Positions 46,301-61,500 of a stretch of DNA of 64,000 nt are shown here, piece by piece (the stretch's first letter is position 1; each line of letters starts with the position of its first letter). Location of the stretch: NCBI GenBank assembly GCA_013396655.1, contig WBMV01006429.1:988739-1052738 (forward strand). Reading direction: 5' to 3'. A program made the translations under genes and the position numbers. The notes beneath the pieces were generated by a model. The model ran no database searches and had not been told where the DNA came from. It saw nothing but the letters and a program-made list of their open reading frames with translations. The DNA is from Campylorhamphus procurvoides. Lineage: Eukaryota; Chordata; Aves; Passeriformes; Dendrocolaptidae.

Positions 46301-49300
46301 CCATGGAAGTGAGGAAGTGTTCAGTGCAACCAAGAAGTGGAGTTGAATGTTGGTTTGTAAATAATGCTAATGAGAGCAGAAAATGTAAGAATGCCAGAGC
46401 CCCACACAGCTTTGTTAAACTTTAACTCTTTTGAGGAGCTGAAACACCACCCAGAAACAGCCAAACCGCTTCTCCTAACAGCACTAGGACATGGCTTTAG
46501 AAGCTGTGTGTGGTTGTTCTGCTCTTTGGGATGGCACTTTAAGATCCAGGATGCTCTCCTTGCATTTCAGATTTTCAAACTCCCATTTCAGCAGTCCCTG
46601 CTGTACTTTTGGATGGCGCTGAAATTTCACAGCCTGCACTTCCCTACCGAGAGAACCTATTTAGGAGGGAAGCAGAGAGGTAACCAGCTGGAAATCCATG
46701 ATGAAGGAAAGACTACTTGTTACCCTCCCAAGGGAGATGGAGGAGAGGAAAAGTTAATGGAAGGATAACCAGGGACTCTTCGGGGATATCAGTTTAGAGG
46801 CCAGGAGCACATATAACCGAGACTTGTTTGCATATCAAGAAACGACAGGAGAAGGTGGGACAGCCAAATGCAGCTTATGAAAATCTGGCTCCCTGTAAAG
46901 CTGATAGATTCCTCACGTGGGAAAACACAGTCCCAGCACTCAGCTTGGCAAGGGAAGGGCAAATAACAGCACCATGTCTGCTTTGGGCAGCCTTACACCA
47001 AAATCGCTGCTTCTGACATTTACAGGGGTTTCAGCAGATGTGCCTGGGACCCAGAGAAACAAGCTGGGGTTTTTAGGGATTTCAAGTATCCCTGCCTAAA
47101 ATATCCACAAAAGCAAAATATTCAAGCTTTAAAGCAACACAGTGGAATTGGATGTCTTTAAATTGTTGTAAAAATACCACCAGCATCTCAGAGGTTGCTC
47201 GAAAACACCACACTGTGCTACAAGAACAGGACAAAACACAGTCCAGTTTGAGACAGAGCCCTAGGTATTTCAGTTCTTCGAAGAGTTTCCGCAGAGTGAA
47301 CTGCAGAGAAGCTGCAGGGTCCACTAGCAGAGATGTAATAATGGCTGTTTACCCACTCTGCAGAGCATGTCTGCAGTGGTGTCACCTCACCTGGAGACCT
47401 CCCTGCACCTCAGCAGGGCCAGGAGTCACTGTCAGCACTGCCATGGGAGCCCTTTTGGGAAATAGAAGGGGTTCATCCCCATCTGAACTCCCTCCACACC
47501 ATAATAACCATGTTGGTCAAGTGCTAAATTCTGAATGGAGGTACCTGTGAAGATCCCCCCTTCACACCAGTGGTTCCCATTCACTCCTGTTCTGCATATT
47601 TCACAAAGCCCCCAGCTGGTCCCTGCTGGTGCCACCAGGCTTTGGCCAGATCTGTGTCCTGCCCCTCCTGCCAAGGCCAGCACAAAGCTCTCCTTCCCTT
47701 CCTGCTCCGGGCGGGTTGGCAGTGCCACCACAGCCTATTAAACACTATGAAAAGGAAGGACCATGAAAAGTCCTTTCATTGACAGAAGTGATCAAAAGCA
47801 GGATTTTATTATTAGAATCTGTTTTGTAAAAAAGGAGGATATTGGCCAAGATTATCTCAGCCTGTTTTGTGACCATTTCAGTGAAATCTTTTGCATTGGC
47901 CAAATCCGGAAATGTGGGGGAAATTAAGTGATTTAGCCCATTATGTCTCTTTTACCACATTAATGACCAATATTCCTTTTTGTCCAGGCCATTTTTCAAT
48001 GTGTGCCTGCCATTCAAAAATATACAATTGCTTTCTTGTTCAAATCTTTTATAGTGAGTATTTAGATGGCTACCACAATTACCTGGGGAGAAAAAAGTTC
48101 CATCTCATACAAGGCACAGTTCACCACCCTTTTTCAGGACTGTAGTCCATTTTACCAGCTGAGTGACTTCTCAGTGAGACCTCAATTTCAAAATTCCCAA
48201 ATCCTCCACTTTGAAAGCTTTTCATGTTACACCAGCTCTTCATTCCGCTCTGCTGCCACTCCACACACCGTGAGAAGCCAAAGTCAAGAGGTTATTCTGG
48301 AGCTCAATCCATTGCCGTTCAATGTTCATTTCTACAAAAGCCTCCGGGAGCTTCCAAGTTCCAAACGACCCTTCCACAAAGGCAGGGTTTGGTCCAGCAC
48401 CATTTCTCCATCCTCTGCAGAATCCTGACATGTTTTTTCCCCTCTCTCACATCTGCAAATCTTTGATCATTTTCGCCTTCTCCAGACAGCTCAATGACAC
48501 TTCTGATTTGCAAGGGAGTTCAGGCAGGAATTTTATCAGGTGAGAAGTTTTGCTATCTGTGTTTCACTCTCACATCAGTACTGCCTTTCTTCCAACCAGG
48601 AGACCTGGAAGAACCCTGAAGAGGTCTTTGTGTCCAGACCAAGCCTTCTGCTGAGCTGTGGGCACCATCTGTAAAGTGACTCCATGCAAATGACATCACC
48701 TTGTGGCAAACTCGTTCTTCCGACAGTAAATTTGTTTGGCACGCAGAGTCCAACCCGAGCTTTTTCAAATTGTCAGCATCTTGAGCTCAGTCTTGCAGCT
48801 CAAACCCCACGTTGTGCTCCTTCTCCTTCGCGTCTCGCACTTCAGCAACAATGCCATCTCGGCAATCAGACCTGAGCTGGCGTTTTTGGGGATGACTCAC
48901 GGAGCTGATTACAACATAATTGCCCTCCCAGACCTGGGCTGGCTCAAAATGGCAGAGAGGTGTCTCTTAATTCCCCACCCTTTGTTCAGGAAATTAAACA
49001 CATGCACAGAGAAGAGACAGATGCAGCAGTGAAGTGTGCATTTTACCCTCATTTGTAACCGGGCCAGCTCTTAACTAATGGGACTTAATGTGGCTGTACA
49101 TTATGGTTTCAGATGGGTGTCTTTACTCACACTGAGTTATGCACTCCACGAGCAGCAGCAACAAAACCACGCGCTCACCAAGCCAGGCACTGAGAAATAA
49201 GGCTGGAGTGAGACTCTGTAAGTTAAAGTGACATTTAGTAGCATAACAGCCACATAACCTCCAGATAGAGGCTCTTAACCCACAGCAGACTTATTTCTAA

Positions 49301-52300
49301 TGCTGTGTTTGTCACAGGTGACACGCACTTACGTGCTCCCCAGACAGCACTGACAAACAATAGAGAAACCTTCAGTCTCTCTGAAGGCAAAAATGTTTGT
49401 CCTTGTCACCCAGTGAAAGATGGCAAGCCCAGCCTGGTGTGTGCTGTAATCACACCAGCACAGCAAAGCCAGGGGGAGGAAAATGAAAGCAGCCAAGAGG
49501 CTGTGCCTACCTTTGGAATCAATTTATCTGAGGGCATGCCTGCAGCCCTCCTCTGCACGGCACCTCTGCTGTGCACCCGCAACATCGCTGGAGCAGGCAA
49601 CAAATATCGACCTCTAAAACATCAGCCAGGCTGTTCTCTGTGAACCCTGGATGTGACTCAGCGTGGGAATACATCTTCAAAAGCAAGAGTTTCAGACAGC
49701 ATTCTCTTATAAAAAAAACCCGACCCAACTCTCAGACAAACAGTTCATTTTAAATCACTCCTCCTTCTTCTTTTTGTTTTTGTTTTTAATTGCACCAGGA
49801 ATGAGCTTTTCTGGGGTACTATTTTAAAAGCCTGGGCCTTAGAGAAGTTCTGCCAAATCCTAGCAAAACACAATGTAATTTTAAAATTACAGTCTGTCAA
49901 ACTGCTGCTTTGAGAGAACAATCATCTTCTAAATGACTGAGCAGGCTGCCTCAATCGCTGCTTCACACGAGCTACAGAAGGGGCTGCAAGAGCCTGTAGT
50001 GGTCACTGCTCTAATTCCATGCATGCCATGGACTTCAACAACACCTGAACATCACCCCATTGGATAAAAACCCCGAGGAATTGCTCTGCACCATCCTTCC
50101 TTGGCCTGAATTTGGTTACTGTGCTGAAACATCAGGATGGTACCACAGCAAGTCTGTTCGTGTCTTGTTATGAGGTCGGATTGACGCCACGCAGCTCCAT
50201 CAAACAAGAGCAAATCATGTCTACCAGATATGATTAAATTCATTTGTGTTATTTTAGCCTGAGCTGGAGTGAGCACTAGAGAATAGTACACAGACACAGG
50301 GCATACTGGGTATAGTAATGAGCACCTGAATGAGCCTGATGCTCCCAGCAGCAACCCAGATTCAAGCTGGAGGAGGGACTGTAGTAGCAGTGACAGACGA
50401 TCTCTGGATCACCAGGGATGGGAGATCCATCTATTTTCATTTCCCCAAATCCTCTGCAGCTTTCAGACCTGTCAGCAGTAAAGCACTGCCCAGCAGGAGC
50501 AAAGAAGTCCAGGATAATCCTGCGACATAACTCTTCCTAATAAACTGCAGTGATGGGCAATGGCACCTCCACTGTCAGGCCCCCCTCTGGAATCCCACTC
50601 AGCACCTCTGGGACCACAACACACAGGGAGGATTTGGGAGGCTGTCAAAGTGCAGAGGAGCCCCAGCCCTGCCAGCCCTTCTCTCTGCACAGCCACAATG
50701 ACACTGCAGGTGCCACAATGACACACGGGGCAGGATGATAAAGGGCAGGGAGCAGCCAGCTGAAACAGGACCAGACTGCAGAGATGTGATGCTGCCCTGC
50801 AAAGAAAAGTGGTTTGGAGAGAGTTCCAGCCACAATGCTCTCTTTCAGCCCAAGCCAAGCCCATGCCCTGCAGTTGTGTATCATGAGTTCCCACGGAGGG
50901 ACAGGGTGTGACGTGTCCCCATGGACAGCTCTGTGCTGCTGGATGTGACCCCACGTCCTCCAGCCGGCTGCCCAGAGGCCATCAGACTTTGGACCTTTGT
51001 CACTGTGCCCCTGTGGCCAAGGCCAGCACAGGCCACCTGCAGTGCCACCCCCAAGGGGAGCCAACATCAGCAGCACAACCTGGGGCCTCCAAAGGAGCTG
51101 GGAGAGGGACAGGGTGAAAGCCAGGAAAATACGGGTTGTCTGGTGAACATTAAATCACGGCACAAGCCAGATTATTCGGGGTGGAACTCACCCCTGAATT
51201 TGCCTCATGGGGGAAAGACAAATTCACTTTTAAGAGTTTACAGACAATAAAAAATTCCAACATCTGGACACATTGCAGCCCGCAGTTTCTGTCTTCCAGC
51301 CTTACCAATCCACAGAGCTCTACTTGCTGCTGGCTGTAACCTACAGCATTAACTGTACAAGATTTATGTTTAAAGCATATTAGTAACACTTTTAAATGAT
51401 GGAGGCATTTTAGCAAACAGTAAATTCTGCAGAAGCTCTTTTTGGCAGAGTTATCAATAATCCTATTAATGACAAGGTGCAATTTACAGCAAACTGGCAG
51501 TGGAAAGGAGATACAGGACTTATGTGAAACAAAAAGATAATACAATATTATTCCATTGACTGTGCTTTCTCTTAATTGCCTTGTTATGTATGCTCAGGGC
51601 TCACAGTCTATCAGGGATGAAGTTGTTTGTTCATAAAGCAACACACAAGAGGTTTTTAATCCAAGATCCCTCTAGCTGCATTTCAGGATTCATTTCAAAG
51701 TTGTCTTTAATTTTCCTATTTTGTGATAGTTTATCCTAATATTAGCAAGCACTCTCCTGAAAAGAAATTGCTGCGCTCAGTTGTGCTACTTGTACTGGAT
51801 TATGTGGCTGTGCTTACAAAGGCTTTACTCAGTCAGACTGCACAAAGAGACAGAACTTGCAAGACAGACTGCAGAGCTCGTGTCCCCCCTCCCTGTCCCC
51901 AGGTCCCCAGGACTGAGCCCAACTCACACTCATTTGTGTGTGTCCCAGTGGCCCAGGCTCAGTCCCTATGTTATAACAGAGGCATCAACAACACCCTTTG
52001 CACAGCTATGAAACAACTCTACCAAACTGAAGACATAATTCTATTGTAACAAGCAAACTTTACCTCTAAGGACATATCTATCCTATTCAAACATGAAAAA
52101 AACCCACACTGGAAACTTTAAAGATTGTAGGAAGCTGCATTTGAGGCTTTAAAATTATTTAAATTATTTGTTTTCTTTTCAACATTATCTCATCTTCAGG
52201 TGTCCGCGTGGGAAGGCAGACAGATGGTTACTCAGCTGAGGAACTCGAGGCTGTTCCTTGTACAATGGTAACAACCAGCAGTCTGGAAGGAACACGAGCT

Positions 52301-55300
52301 CCAGACCAGGTCAAAGTCCAAATGCAGGAGAAGAGAGTGTGGAAACATCATTTGCAGAACTGCTCAGTTCTAGCTTTTGTGTGGTTTTGCCTCAGCTTTG
52401 ATTCCCAAGGCTCTCACAGATGGATTTGGTCATTACGCCACGAACAGCTAAAAAGCCCAAGGTGCACATTTTTATGCCATATATAGTGGTGAGAATGCCA
52501 GCTATGCTGGGAATGAAGATGGTGATGAATGCATTTATTTTATTTCTAGTTTTAATTATCGGGTAAATTCCATTTACCACCTAGAATGTGAAATGTGTTT
52601 TATTACAATAATATGCTTTTGGCGTGAAGCCAAGACAGAGCTTCCAAGCAAGGGGGAGGGGGCATTCAACTGTGCTGGCTGGTGTTGAAAGCACTTGACA
52701 CTTCTCCATTTCATTTCCTAGGTGCCACATCATAAATAAGCTCAATAAACTGTTGCTTACAGCCCCAGCCAATTTGAAACCCTACCTGATAGATTTATTT
52801 CAAGTATGCCCTGTCCTCCAAAGAAGCTGCTGGGAAAAAACAACTTATCACTGCCAACCTGTAATTTCTGGACCTGACACTGTCTGTAGCATCAGCAAAG
52901 CCATTTCCAGGGCTTGTTTGCAGAGGTGCTCAAAGTCACTGGAAGCTGATGGCTGCCTGCACTCATTGCTGAAGACACAACAGATAAGCCAAGTGACATT
53001 TAGCTGTCCTACATCAGATGCACTGCCTAAAAAGAGACCACAAAACTGAAGAAATAGATGTGGATTTTCTTCAGTTCATATTCCACAGTTTAGGAGAACT
53101 AGAGAATTATTCCTTGCTTAGGGTAACAACATTGGCCAACCCTTACCTACAGCTCTGCTGGGAGCTCACCCTGCAGAGACCATCTGCAACCCACAGCTCT
53201 GGGCTCTCCGACTCAGAGATATTCCACACACCTCTGTTAATGCTGCTCTGGCTGAAATTTCAGTCTGCAAACCAAACCCTGCCCTGTCCATCCCCTGACA
53301 AGGCCATTTGGCACTCACCACCCTGTGCCTACCCAGAGCCCTCCAGCAGCATCTCCTCCTCACACATTCAGTGCCCCAGTCTGGCCTGTGAGCCCGGCTG
53401 GAGCTGCTGGGCTGGAGGAGACAGTCCTGGAGATTTCCACATTATCATGGCTCTCCATGAATGACTTCAAAGGAGCACACAGATCCTATCTCCAGGAGAT
53501 TAGCTGCAAGTGAACTGCCTGTGTAGGCAAGCTTGTTCCAGCCCTTTATCCTGTAACTTGCAGGATCTCCATACAGCAGAGACAATCCAAGCCCACGTTT
53601 GCCAAAGCCTCCTACACTGTGTCTGCAGGATGGTCATTTCGGGCTGCCAGGGCTCTAGAGGAGGACAGGATAACACTTGCAACCTCTCCTGGGGGACCAA
53701 GATGTTTATTCCAACCTACACAGCAACTGCCATTGTTTTGGTTAATAAGTATTCAAATCTTGCCCTGTTGTGAGTTCCAGAATTACTTTTACTAGTTAGT
53801 TTACACAACATACATAATTACATTTCCATGAATACAAGCCCCACTTCCTGTCATGCCTTTACATTCAGAAAAACAGCTCAGCAATGCATTAATGCCTGGC
53901 TGAAGGTTAACAAGTGCCTGGGAGCTTTGGGTGCATCCTCCCAGGAGGGAGCTTTGCCTGCAAAGTGGGGACCAGCAGCTGCACCTGCCACATGTGTGGG
54001 GTCCTGTGTGCAGCTGTGGGGCCCAGGGAAGCTCCATATGCTGTCAGACATCTAGGGAGAGCTGTCAGACAAAGGCTACTTGGCTCTGCACAAGCTGCTG
54101 GGGATGGGGCTGGGACAGTCCCTGCTCTGGACAAACACGGAGCAGATTTCCAGCAGCACTGCAGCAGCTGCCAGGCATGCAATGGAGCCACCCACACCAG
54201 GGCTTTTGGGTGCACTTGTGAATTTTCACAAGGGTCTCGATGTCTGACAGAGTCCCAGATTCCCAAACACCCTACTGGGACAGCACTGGAGAACCAGGGA
54301 CAGACAGAAGGGCCACTCTCTGCATACTTCAGCCACTGCAGAAGTGACCAGAGAGGTCCCTGTGAAGGGAACATAAGCTGCTTGGCTTCCACATCCTGCT
54401 CATTCCTGCCAGCTGGAAAAGGAAGGAGGGGGCAGAGAGAGAACACAAATCACACGGTTGTGGTTCTCTCCCAGCAGCTGGAGTGGGAGGCTCCAGGCTG
54501 GCATCTGCTGCCACCCCAGCTCCAGAGCCAAACCCCTGCGCCCCTCCCAGCCCATGCACACTCAGGGCTCCTGGCAAGGGCTGCCTCAAGGGTGTTTCTG
54601 TTCCCTCACCTAAACCGAAATGTGAGCAAACCTCAGAGTTACAGGGTGGCAAAGACAAACACAGTGCAAGTTTCCCTCTCCTGGCTGAAACGGCAGGTTG
54701 TGCCAAGCAGGGCTGCATTATGCACAGCTCAAAGTGCTCCAGCTCTGCATTAGCATTCTGGAGCACAGCTTTATCCTCCTGCTTCAGAGACCAGCCCCTG
54801 CTTTACATAAATCTTTAATGAAACGCTCTGCCTCAAGCACTGATGCCTACGAACAAAAGGCAGAGTTGAAGGAAAACAGTTTTACCTCCAAAAAACCAGA
54901 GCAGTTCTACGGATAGCACATCGAAATCACACTTACTACACCAATCTGGGGTCCCTGGAGCACCATCAAAGAGAAGGCTGAGCATCAAGAAACGTGAGGA
55001 GCTGGGAAAAACCATCAAGTGCTTTCCAGAAAGGCAGGGACAGGGTCATTCAGTTGAGGTTCATGCTAGAACACAGCAGGACCCATCCAGGCTTCCAGCA
55101 CATGTGTCTGGCTGATGCCCATGTGGGAGGTTGTGAGGCTGAGTGTGCCAGGTTGGCACCACATGCTCTGCAGCAATGAAATAAGGCTTCCCACTGATGT
55201 TAAAACCCCGAGATTTAAAAACATACACACAAATCTATCAACTTGCTATTCCCTTTGGGGTTCCGGGTGCTTATGGTTAATGCTGTCAAGTGTTTCGAAT

Positions 55301-58189
55301 GCTTCCTTCACAAATTTAAAGGTTGTAAATGTTTATTTCCTCCTGCAAGACATGCCAAGTAGAAACAAGACTAGAAACTAAGACTGTACTGATGCAGGAC
55401 TAGGAATTGTCATTTTAGGATAACACAAAGTACCATGAAACTAAAGGCAAAATTGCAGGTGCTGGTGACAAGGACAGTTTGGGTCCTGATGCCAAACAGT
55501 GACCAGGAGATGCTACAAGGCCCTCAGACTGCAGTGCAAAGACATCCAGCATTTAGGGCTTCAGGCTGGAACACTCAATTGATGTTTTTCAAAGCAGTCT
55601 ACAGAGTTAAGGCATTTCCACTAAACTTAATGGAAAATGTTTGTTTAAATCCTCAACACTGCCTTGAAAAGATTTATCTCAGCTTCACAATCTGGACTGG
55701 ACGTTTAAGTTTTCATTTTTAATATTCACATCTGCATGTAACCCCCAAGCCAGTAAATAATTTAAACGTGTGCTTCAAACTGCAACAGCCAACAAGGCTA
55801 CTCATGTGCTCAAAATTTAGTAAACATATAAATGTCCCATCCAGCAGAGATGAGGTTGCTCACGTGGTCTTGTGTTTCCCTGAACTGATGCCTAAAGCCT
55901 GCAGAGGCTGCCAGAAGGAAGTTACCATTTTGCCAACAAATACCATTGTGTTTCCACACTTATTCCTACAAGCAGAGAGAAACAGCAATGCCAGAGACGT
56001 GCTCTGAGACAGACTGGTGTCTTGGAGACATCAGTTACTTGTGCATTTTGCCTTTCTCATCTGTATTTTGGGCTCCCTAATCAGAGACCTGAACTAAGTT
56101 GAAAAACTGGACCTGACAGGACATTCTTCAATTACCCCCTTAGTTTTTCTGAGCATCAAGAATCCTAGACTAGGTTTTCTGTGTCACAAACATCTATTGT
56201 GAAGATTACAAATAAAGCAAGACAACCCTCCAAACCCCCAAATTAATACCTTAAAATAATAGTAATGTGGAACACGACAAACCCTCCTTCCCAGCTTGAT
56301 TTCCAATACACAAAATACAGAGGGCTTTAGCAATTCAAAATACCTTCAGATGTGGCTGCCCCTTTTCTTTGCAGGACACCACAGGGCCACCAGGGACAGG
56401 AGCTGAACTAGGAACTTGAGCTGAAGGCCCAAAGATGGGCAGGGGAATGTTATGTCCTTTGGGAAGAGACCTTTTGGGAAGATCACCATGAACATTTGGA
56501 CCTAATCTCCAACTTTGGAGCTGAGGGCTCTGAAAGCATGGAGATATTTGGGTCCCCTCATCTGCTTCTCACTTACCCCAATCAGCATAAGAATATGACA
56601 ATAGATTAATGACTACATGCACCCAACATTTTAGCTTTTTAAAGACAAACAGCTATTTCTGGCTGAATTTTGAAACTCAGAACCCAGCAATAATCGTATG
56701 AAAGCTCAGCAGTTTCCATTTGCAGTCACATCCAAGGTAAGAAACAGGCAAGACAGCTGCTGGATGCTAAACACAACGTGGTGTGGCCACGTGCAGCACA
56801 AAGGAGAGATCCTGCTCTCCCACCCCTGTTGCTTTCCTTGCAGCAGAGAGGACAAGTGGCAGAAAGTTGGGTGGGTCTGTTCACTGTGCTGATCTAGCAG
56901 AAAATTAAAACACCAAGAAGTAAAAAACCCTCCAAGGAGTGTCCTGCCCCTTATCAAAACCGAACACTGCCCACAGACTGAGCCCAGGGAGCTCACTCCC
57001 ATCAGCCACACAACCTGCAAACCCGGGGCAAGGGAGAGGGAGGAGATGCACAGCCCCAAAAGAGCAAAGGGACTCCCTTTTGGCATCAGTTCATGAGGCA
57101 GGGAAAGCCTTCAGACCACGCTCTTGGTGAGCAAGTGGCATCCAGCACATGTCGGGGAGGAGACAGCATGGTGCATTTTTGGGACTAGTCAGCAGACAGA
57201 GGCAGAGTAACACATAGCACACACAGAGATGTGCACATAAAACTCCCAGCACGTGGCTGGCAAAGGGCAGGATTCCTCCCCACAGCTGTGCCAAGGCACG
57301 CTCAGACCAGGGGGGCACATTTGGCCTCCCCTCCCTACAGCTGTAAGCCTGGCCAAAGCCCTGCCAAACACAGAGGAGTGCCAGTTTCCACCCCAAACCC
57401 CTCCCCACTCCCTGCAGTGCTCCGTGCATTTCTGTAGTTTGGAAGGAGGAGCCCCTGTGATGAGGCCTGGGGACCTGCCTGCCCGCTGTGTGTTCATGGT
57501 GGGGTGCTGAAGGTGTGAGCACCATTTACTGGGGGCACCAGGCTCATACCAGGGGGTACCAGACACAGCAGCTCATTGCACAGGCTCCCACCTCGGGCAG
57601 TGATCACAGTCTGTGTCCACACTGTCCTAGAGATGCCCAGGGGAACCCAAGTGAAACAAGCCTTTATCCACGGTGCTGGTGCTGCTGGTACAGACACAGC
57701 AAACTGCAGCAGTCTCTGCAGCCCCTTATTCACACTCTCCCAGTAAGGTTATTTCCCTGGCTCTTTGCAGACAAACAGCTTTGGGACCCACACCCTCCAA
57801 AACATACAGAGAGCTCTACTCCTACATCATGGCAAGACAAGGACTTACACAAACAGGTACTCGGAGTCACGGCACACCCTGCATAAAGAACAGGGTTTCC
57901 TTGAACTCCTTTCTGTGTGAATGACAGCTTCATTTTCAGAAAGAGAAGCTCATTTTGATCCTTCTGAGTAATCCCACTGATTGGAGCCACCAGTAGATTG
58001 CTCTGTGGCTCATTGATTAAGCTCGATGTGAATAATTGCATTACTAAAATAGACTGGCTCAGGCACCACTGAAGACAAGGCAGAGCAGCCAGGGGTGGCA
58101 GAAGCACTGCACCCACCTGACACCCCAACTCTGGGAGGACAGGAGGAGGTGCCTGTGTGGCTGCAGAGAACTGACCTCCAGAAGGTCAG

Positions 58190-58560
58190 CAGCTCGGCTG
58201 TTCCCTCCCTGTGGCTGTGTCTGGCTCCCGAGTGGATGGACCACTTCACGCCGTGGTCCTAGACGTGAATTTAGTATGCATGGCGGTGTTCCTGAGGGCA
58301 GCGCCTCCACGGAGCGATGCTAAACATGCTGACAAAGGCAAGGGAAGTGACCTGGAAATGACAAAGTGAAGCAAGGCAAGGAGTAAAGACGAGGTGGCTG
58401 AGGAGAGACGTCTGCACAGTTCTATCTATCCAGCCCGCTGGGAACGGTGGCGAGGATTGTCTGATGGAGCTGGCGCAGTGCAGGCTGTGCTGCATCTCTC
58501 TGGTTTGGGCAAAGCTCTGAGGACTGGCAGCCAGAAGATTAATCTTGCACCGCCCAGAAG
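58190..58560. promoter_or_regulatory. CpG-dense block, possible promoter or enhancer
   Basis: By eye there are 15 CpG dinucleotides between 58194 and 58474, much denser than in the neighbouring kilobases. It sits about 24 kb upstream of the start codon. It might mark a first non-coding exon or alternative promoter of RASGEF1C, or simply local GC-biased sequence. No TATA box or clear exon boundary could be assigned. Confidence 0.25.
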
Positions 58561-61500
58561 TGGTGGGGGCTACAGAAGGAATCAAGAAAGCTACTTCAGT
58601 TTTTCATCACGTAGAATATTACGTGGAACGGCAGACACACTGTCCTGAGCACAGCACCAGCTCCTGGCAGCACGAGCAGAGCTGCCACACAGTTCTGAGC
58701 AGCTTAAGCTGTAATTCTCAAAGCTCAGGTCCCTTTTTATAACAAGAAGCAGCAGAAAAATTACTTTTAATATGCAGAAGGAATCACTCATAAAAAATCA
58801 GAGATCTATTCTACAAAATTAAAGTGCTGCTTTTCATGGCAGATGAGGTTTTAAACATTGCAGGACAGAAGAAACTTCCCTTAAAAAGGTGCCAATTAAT
58901 TAATGAGATTTGGTAAATGAGGGCATTTCCTGTGCAACAAACTACAGGCTTCCACTTCCAAAGTACATTATGTTTAATTGGACAAAGGCCCATTATTCTG
59001 GAATAAAGGATTGCCCACTGGAGGGTTCACACTAAAATATTCCAAGAATATCTTCATCCAGGAATACAAGCAGTGTATTTGCAGTGGAGACGAAGCAACT
59101 CTTAAATGTACTAATATCTCCTAAAGGAGTTAGCACAAAGATTTAGCACTTAGCAGACAAAGAAAAGACAGTAGCTCAGCCTATTGGTTAGACTAAAGCT
59201 CAGGAGATGGAGGGCTGAGCTGCCTCCTGTGAACAGAAGGCCCTCAGGGCACGTCTCTGCACCCTGCGCTGCCCCACGCAGACATCACCTCTTAGACTGT
59301 CTCAGTACCTGGGGACCACCGGGTACTCTTATTTAAGCAGTGAGCTGCAGCCTGAGCTGCCTTGTCTGCAGTCAGCTGAGCCTTTGGGCAGGTGCCCACT
59401 GCAGGGGGTGCCCAGGACAGGTGGGCATCCTCAGCACCGTGCACAAGCCCACTGTGGATTTGGGCACCATGACCACATGGGTGGGTGCACAGCTTGAGCA
59501 CAAGGTGGTGGTGGAGACCACAAATGGGCACCTGCTCCCACTTCCCCCTGGAGAGCCCCCTGACATCCTGAACCCACTGAGACATGGCAGGGGTGTCACT
59601 AACAACGTCGACCAGTCACAAGACCAGTGTGGTTTATAAGAACTCTGCCCAGCTCAACCTGCAACCCTCCCAAAGCCACATCTTCCAAATTCTTCCCAAA
59701 ACCTTGCCTACCAAAAGCTTTACAGCAGCAGGGCGCTCGGACCAGGTGAAGGGACGCTCACACAGTGGGTTCCTAGGCAGGTAAGTCATTTGGGATAGAC
59801 AACATCTTGACCACACCCTCCAGGTGTTTGTTCCCCAGACCCCCTGATGACAATCCTTAGCAGACTGTGTGCTACTGATACAGAAAAACTATTCAAGTTG
59901 TTCTATGAAATTAATAAGCATCAGCCTTGCCTCCTCAGGAGCATCTCTGAGCACTCTCACAGCAAACAGCCAAAGTCAACTCACCAGGATGCCCATCTCT
60001 TGACTTTCATTACAGTAAATTATTCACAGCAGAAGTGTCACTTTAGCAATGTACAATTTCTTGTCATTATAAATATTTTCATATTAGGGCTTTCCTTCGC
60101 TTATACCTGTGGAGTCTTAGACCACACTGATTCTTTCACCTGTGCAAAGCTGTTCCCACACAGAAGACTGTCCTCACCTTCCTGGAACACAGAGCAAAAC
60201 TCACAAGCACCCTCTCCAGGTTTTCAGGAAGGACCATTAATTGTAATTTCTTAAGCACATTCAGTGATTTGTCCCATTCCCCTAAATAAATTTTCCTTTC
60301 CTACCACAAGACCAGTCTCTGCTCACCTTCAGTATAATCAATTTATGGATAAAGAAGTGAATGCCTTGCCATACATCTTTTCACTGCTTTAATACCCTGA
60401 CTCTTCCCTATGGCTATTTGAACTAACTCCATTCTAAGCCCTTAACTGTATTTCTGTGCCAATGATTTCCAATTCAAAGGCTCTGCATTGCCAATTACAC
60501 ACATGCACGCACATACCTACATGTGCATCTTCAGTTAATGCTTTAAGCAATACTTCAATCCTTTAATATTCTCTTCAAGGCCTTTTACAATTCCCCCACA
60601 ATGCTATCAAGGCTAGCAATTAACTGCACTGAAACATCTCTGCTGCCTAATGCAGTGGTCACAGACAGGACGATGTCACAGAAACACATTCACTGTCTCA
60701 TATGCAGGTACAAAGTCCTGGCTTGCCTATAACCATGTTTTATCTGGGGATGAAAACACTTTGTTATTCACAACTCCACTTACTCTCCTCTATTTTGGTA
60801 GCTCAGAGCAGGAGTGCTGAGTCACGCCAGGACAATCATCACTGTTTCTCCAGTGATGTGTTTGCCATGGCCAGTGCCATGGGTTGGCACAGATTTTGCC
60901 CACTAACAGCATGAGCTGTCCATGGGCTGTACAATGCCAGGACAGTGTCAGGTCTGCTGGAGCAGCCAGGACACATCGAGCTCCTGATCTCCAGTAACAC
61001 CCACCCCTGCAATGGCAGCAGGGAGGAGCACTAATTTCCATCTCCAGGCCTGCTTTCATGCTGCCAACCACCTCGAGGTGTGGACGTGGGCAGCAGATTA
61101 ACCTGTCACAGACAGGATATGGCTAGAGTCTACCAAGGGCTTATCCTCCCTGCAGCTTGTGCCAGGAGAGCTGGAGAAACTCCAAAAGTGGAGACTCAAG
61201 CTGTTCCTCAGAACCTCAATTTACAGCCAGCCTTCCAAGAAACTACTTCTGTACCTTTAAAGTCTCCAGGACCACATTGGTTCTCTCCTGTAGGAAACCG
61301 AGAGTAGGCACAATCCCTTCCACAAGCCCTGCCTGCCCAGGTATTCTTGCTGATGGCAAATGTTTGACTTCTTGCCCTGGGTGGTTTTTAAACTGAAGTC
61401 ACCTGCAGTGTCCTGTCTGGAAAAGCATTTCCTAATGCACTTTTGTCTGTGAGGATAAATGCACATTTCTGATTAAAACCTGAGGCTTTTTTCTGGCCAA

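Noticed and set aside
53914..54753. 279-codon plus-strand open frame, the longest in the window, with a 179-codon frame opposite
   Set aside because: It lies in a GC-rich stretch where stops are rare on both strands. The residues are low in information and match no protein that I know. Its length alone is not evidence in a vertebrate genome.
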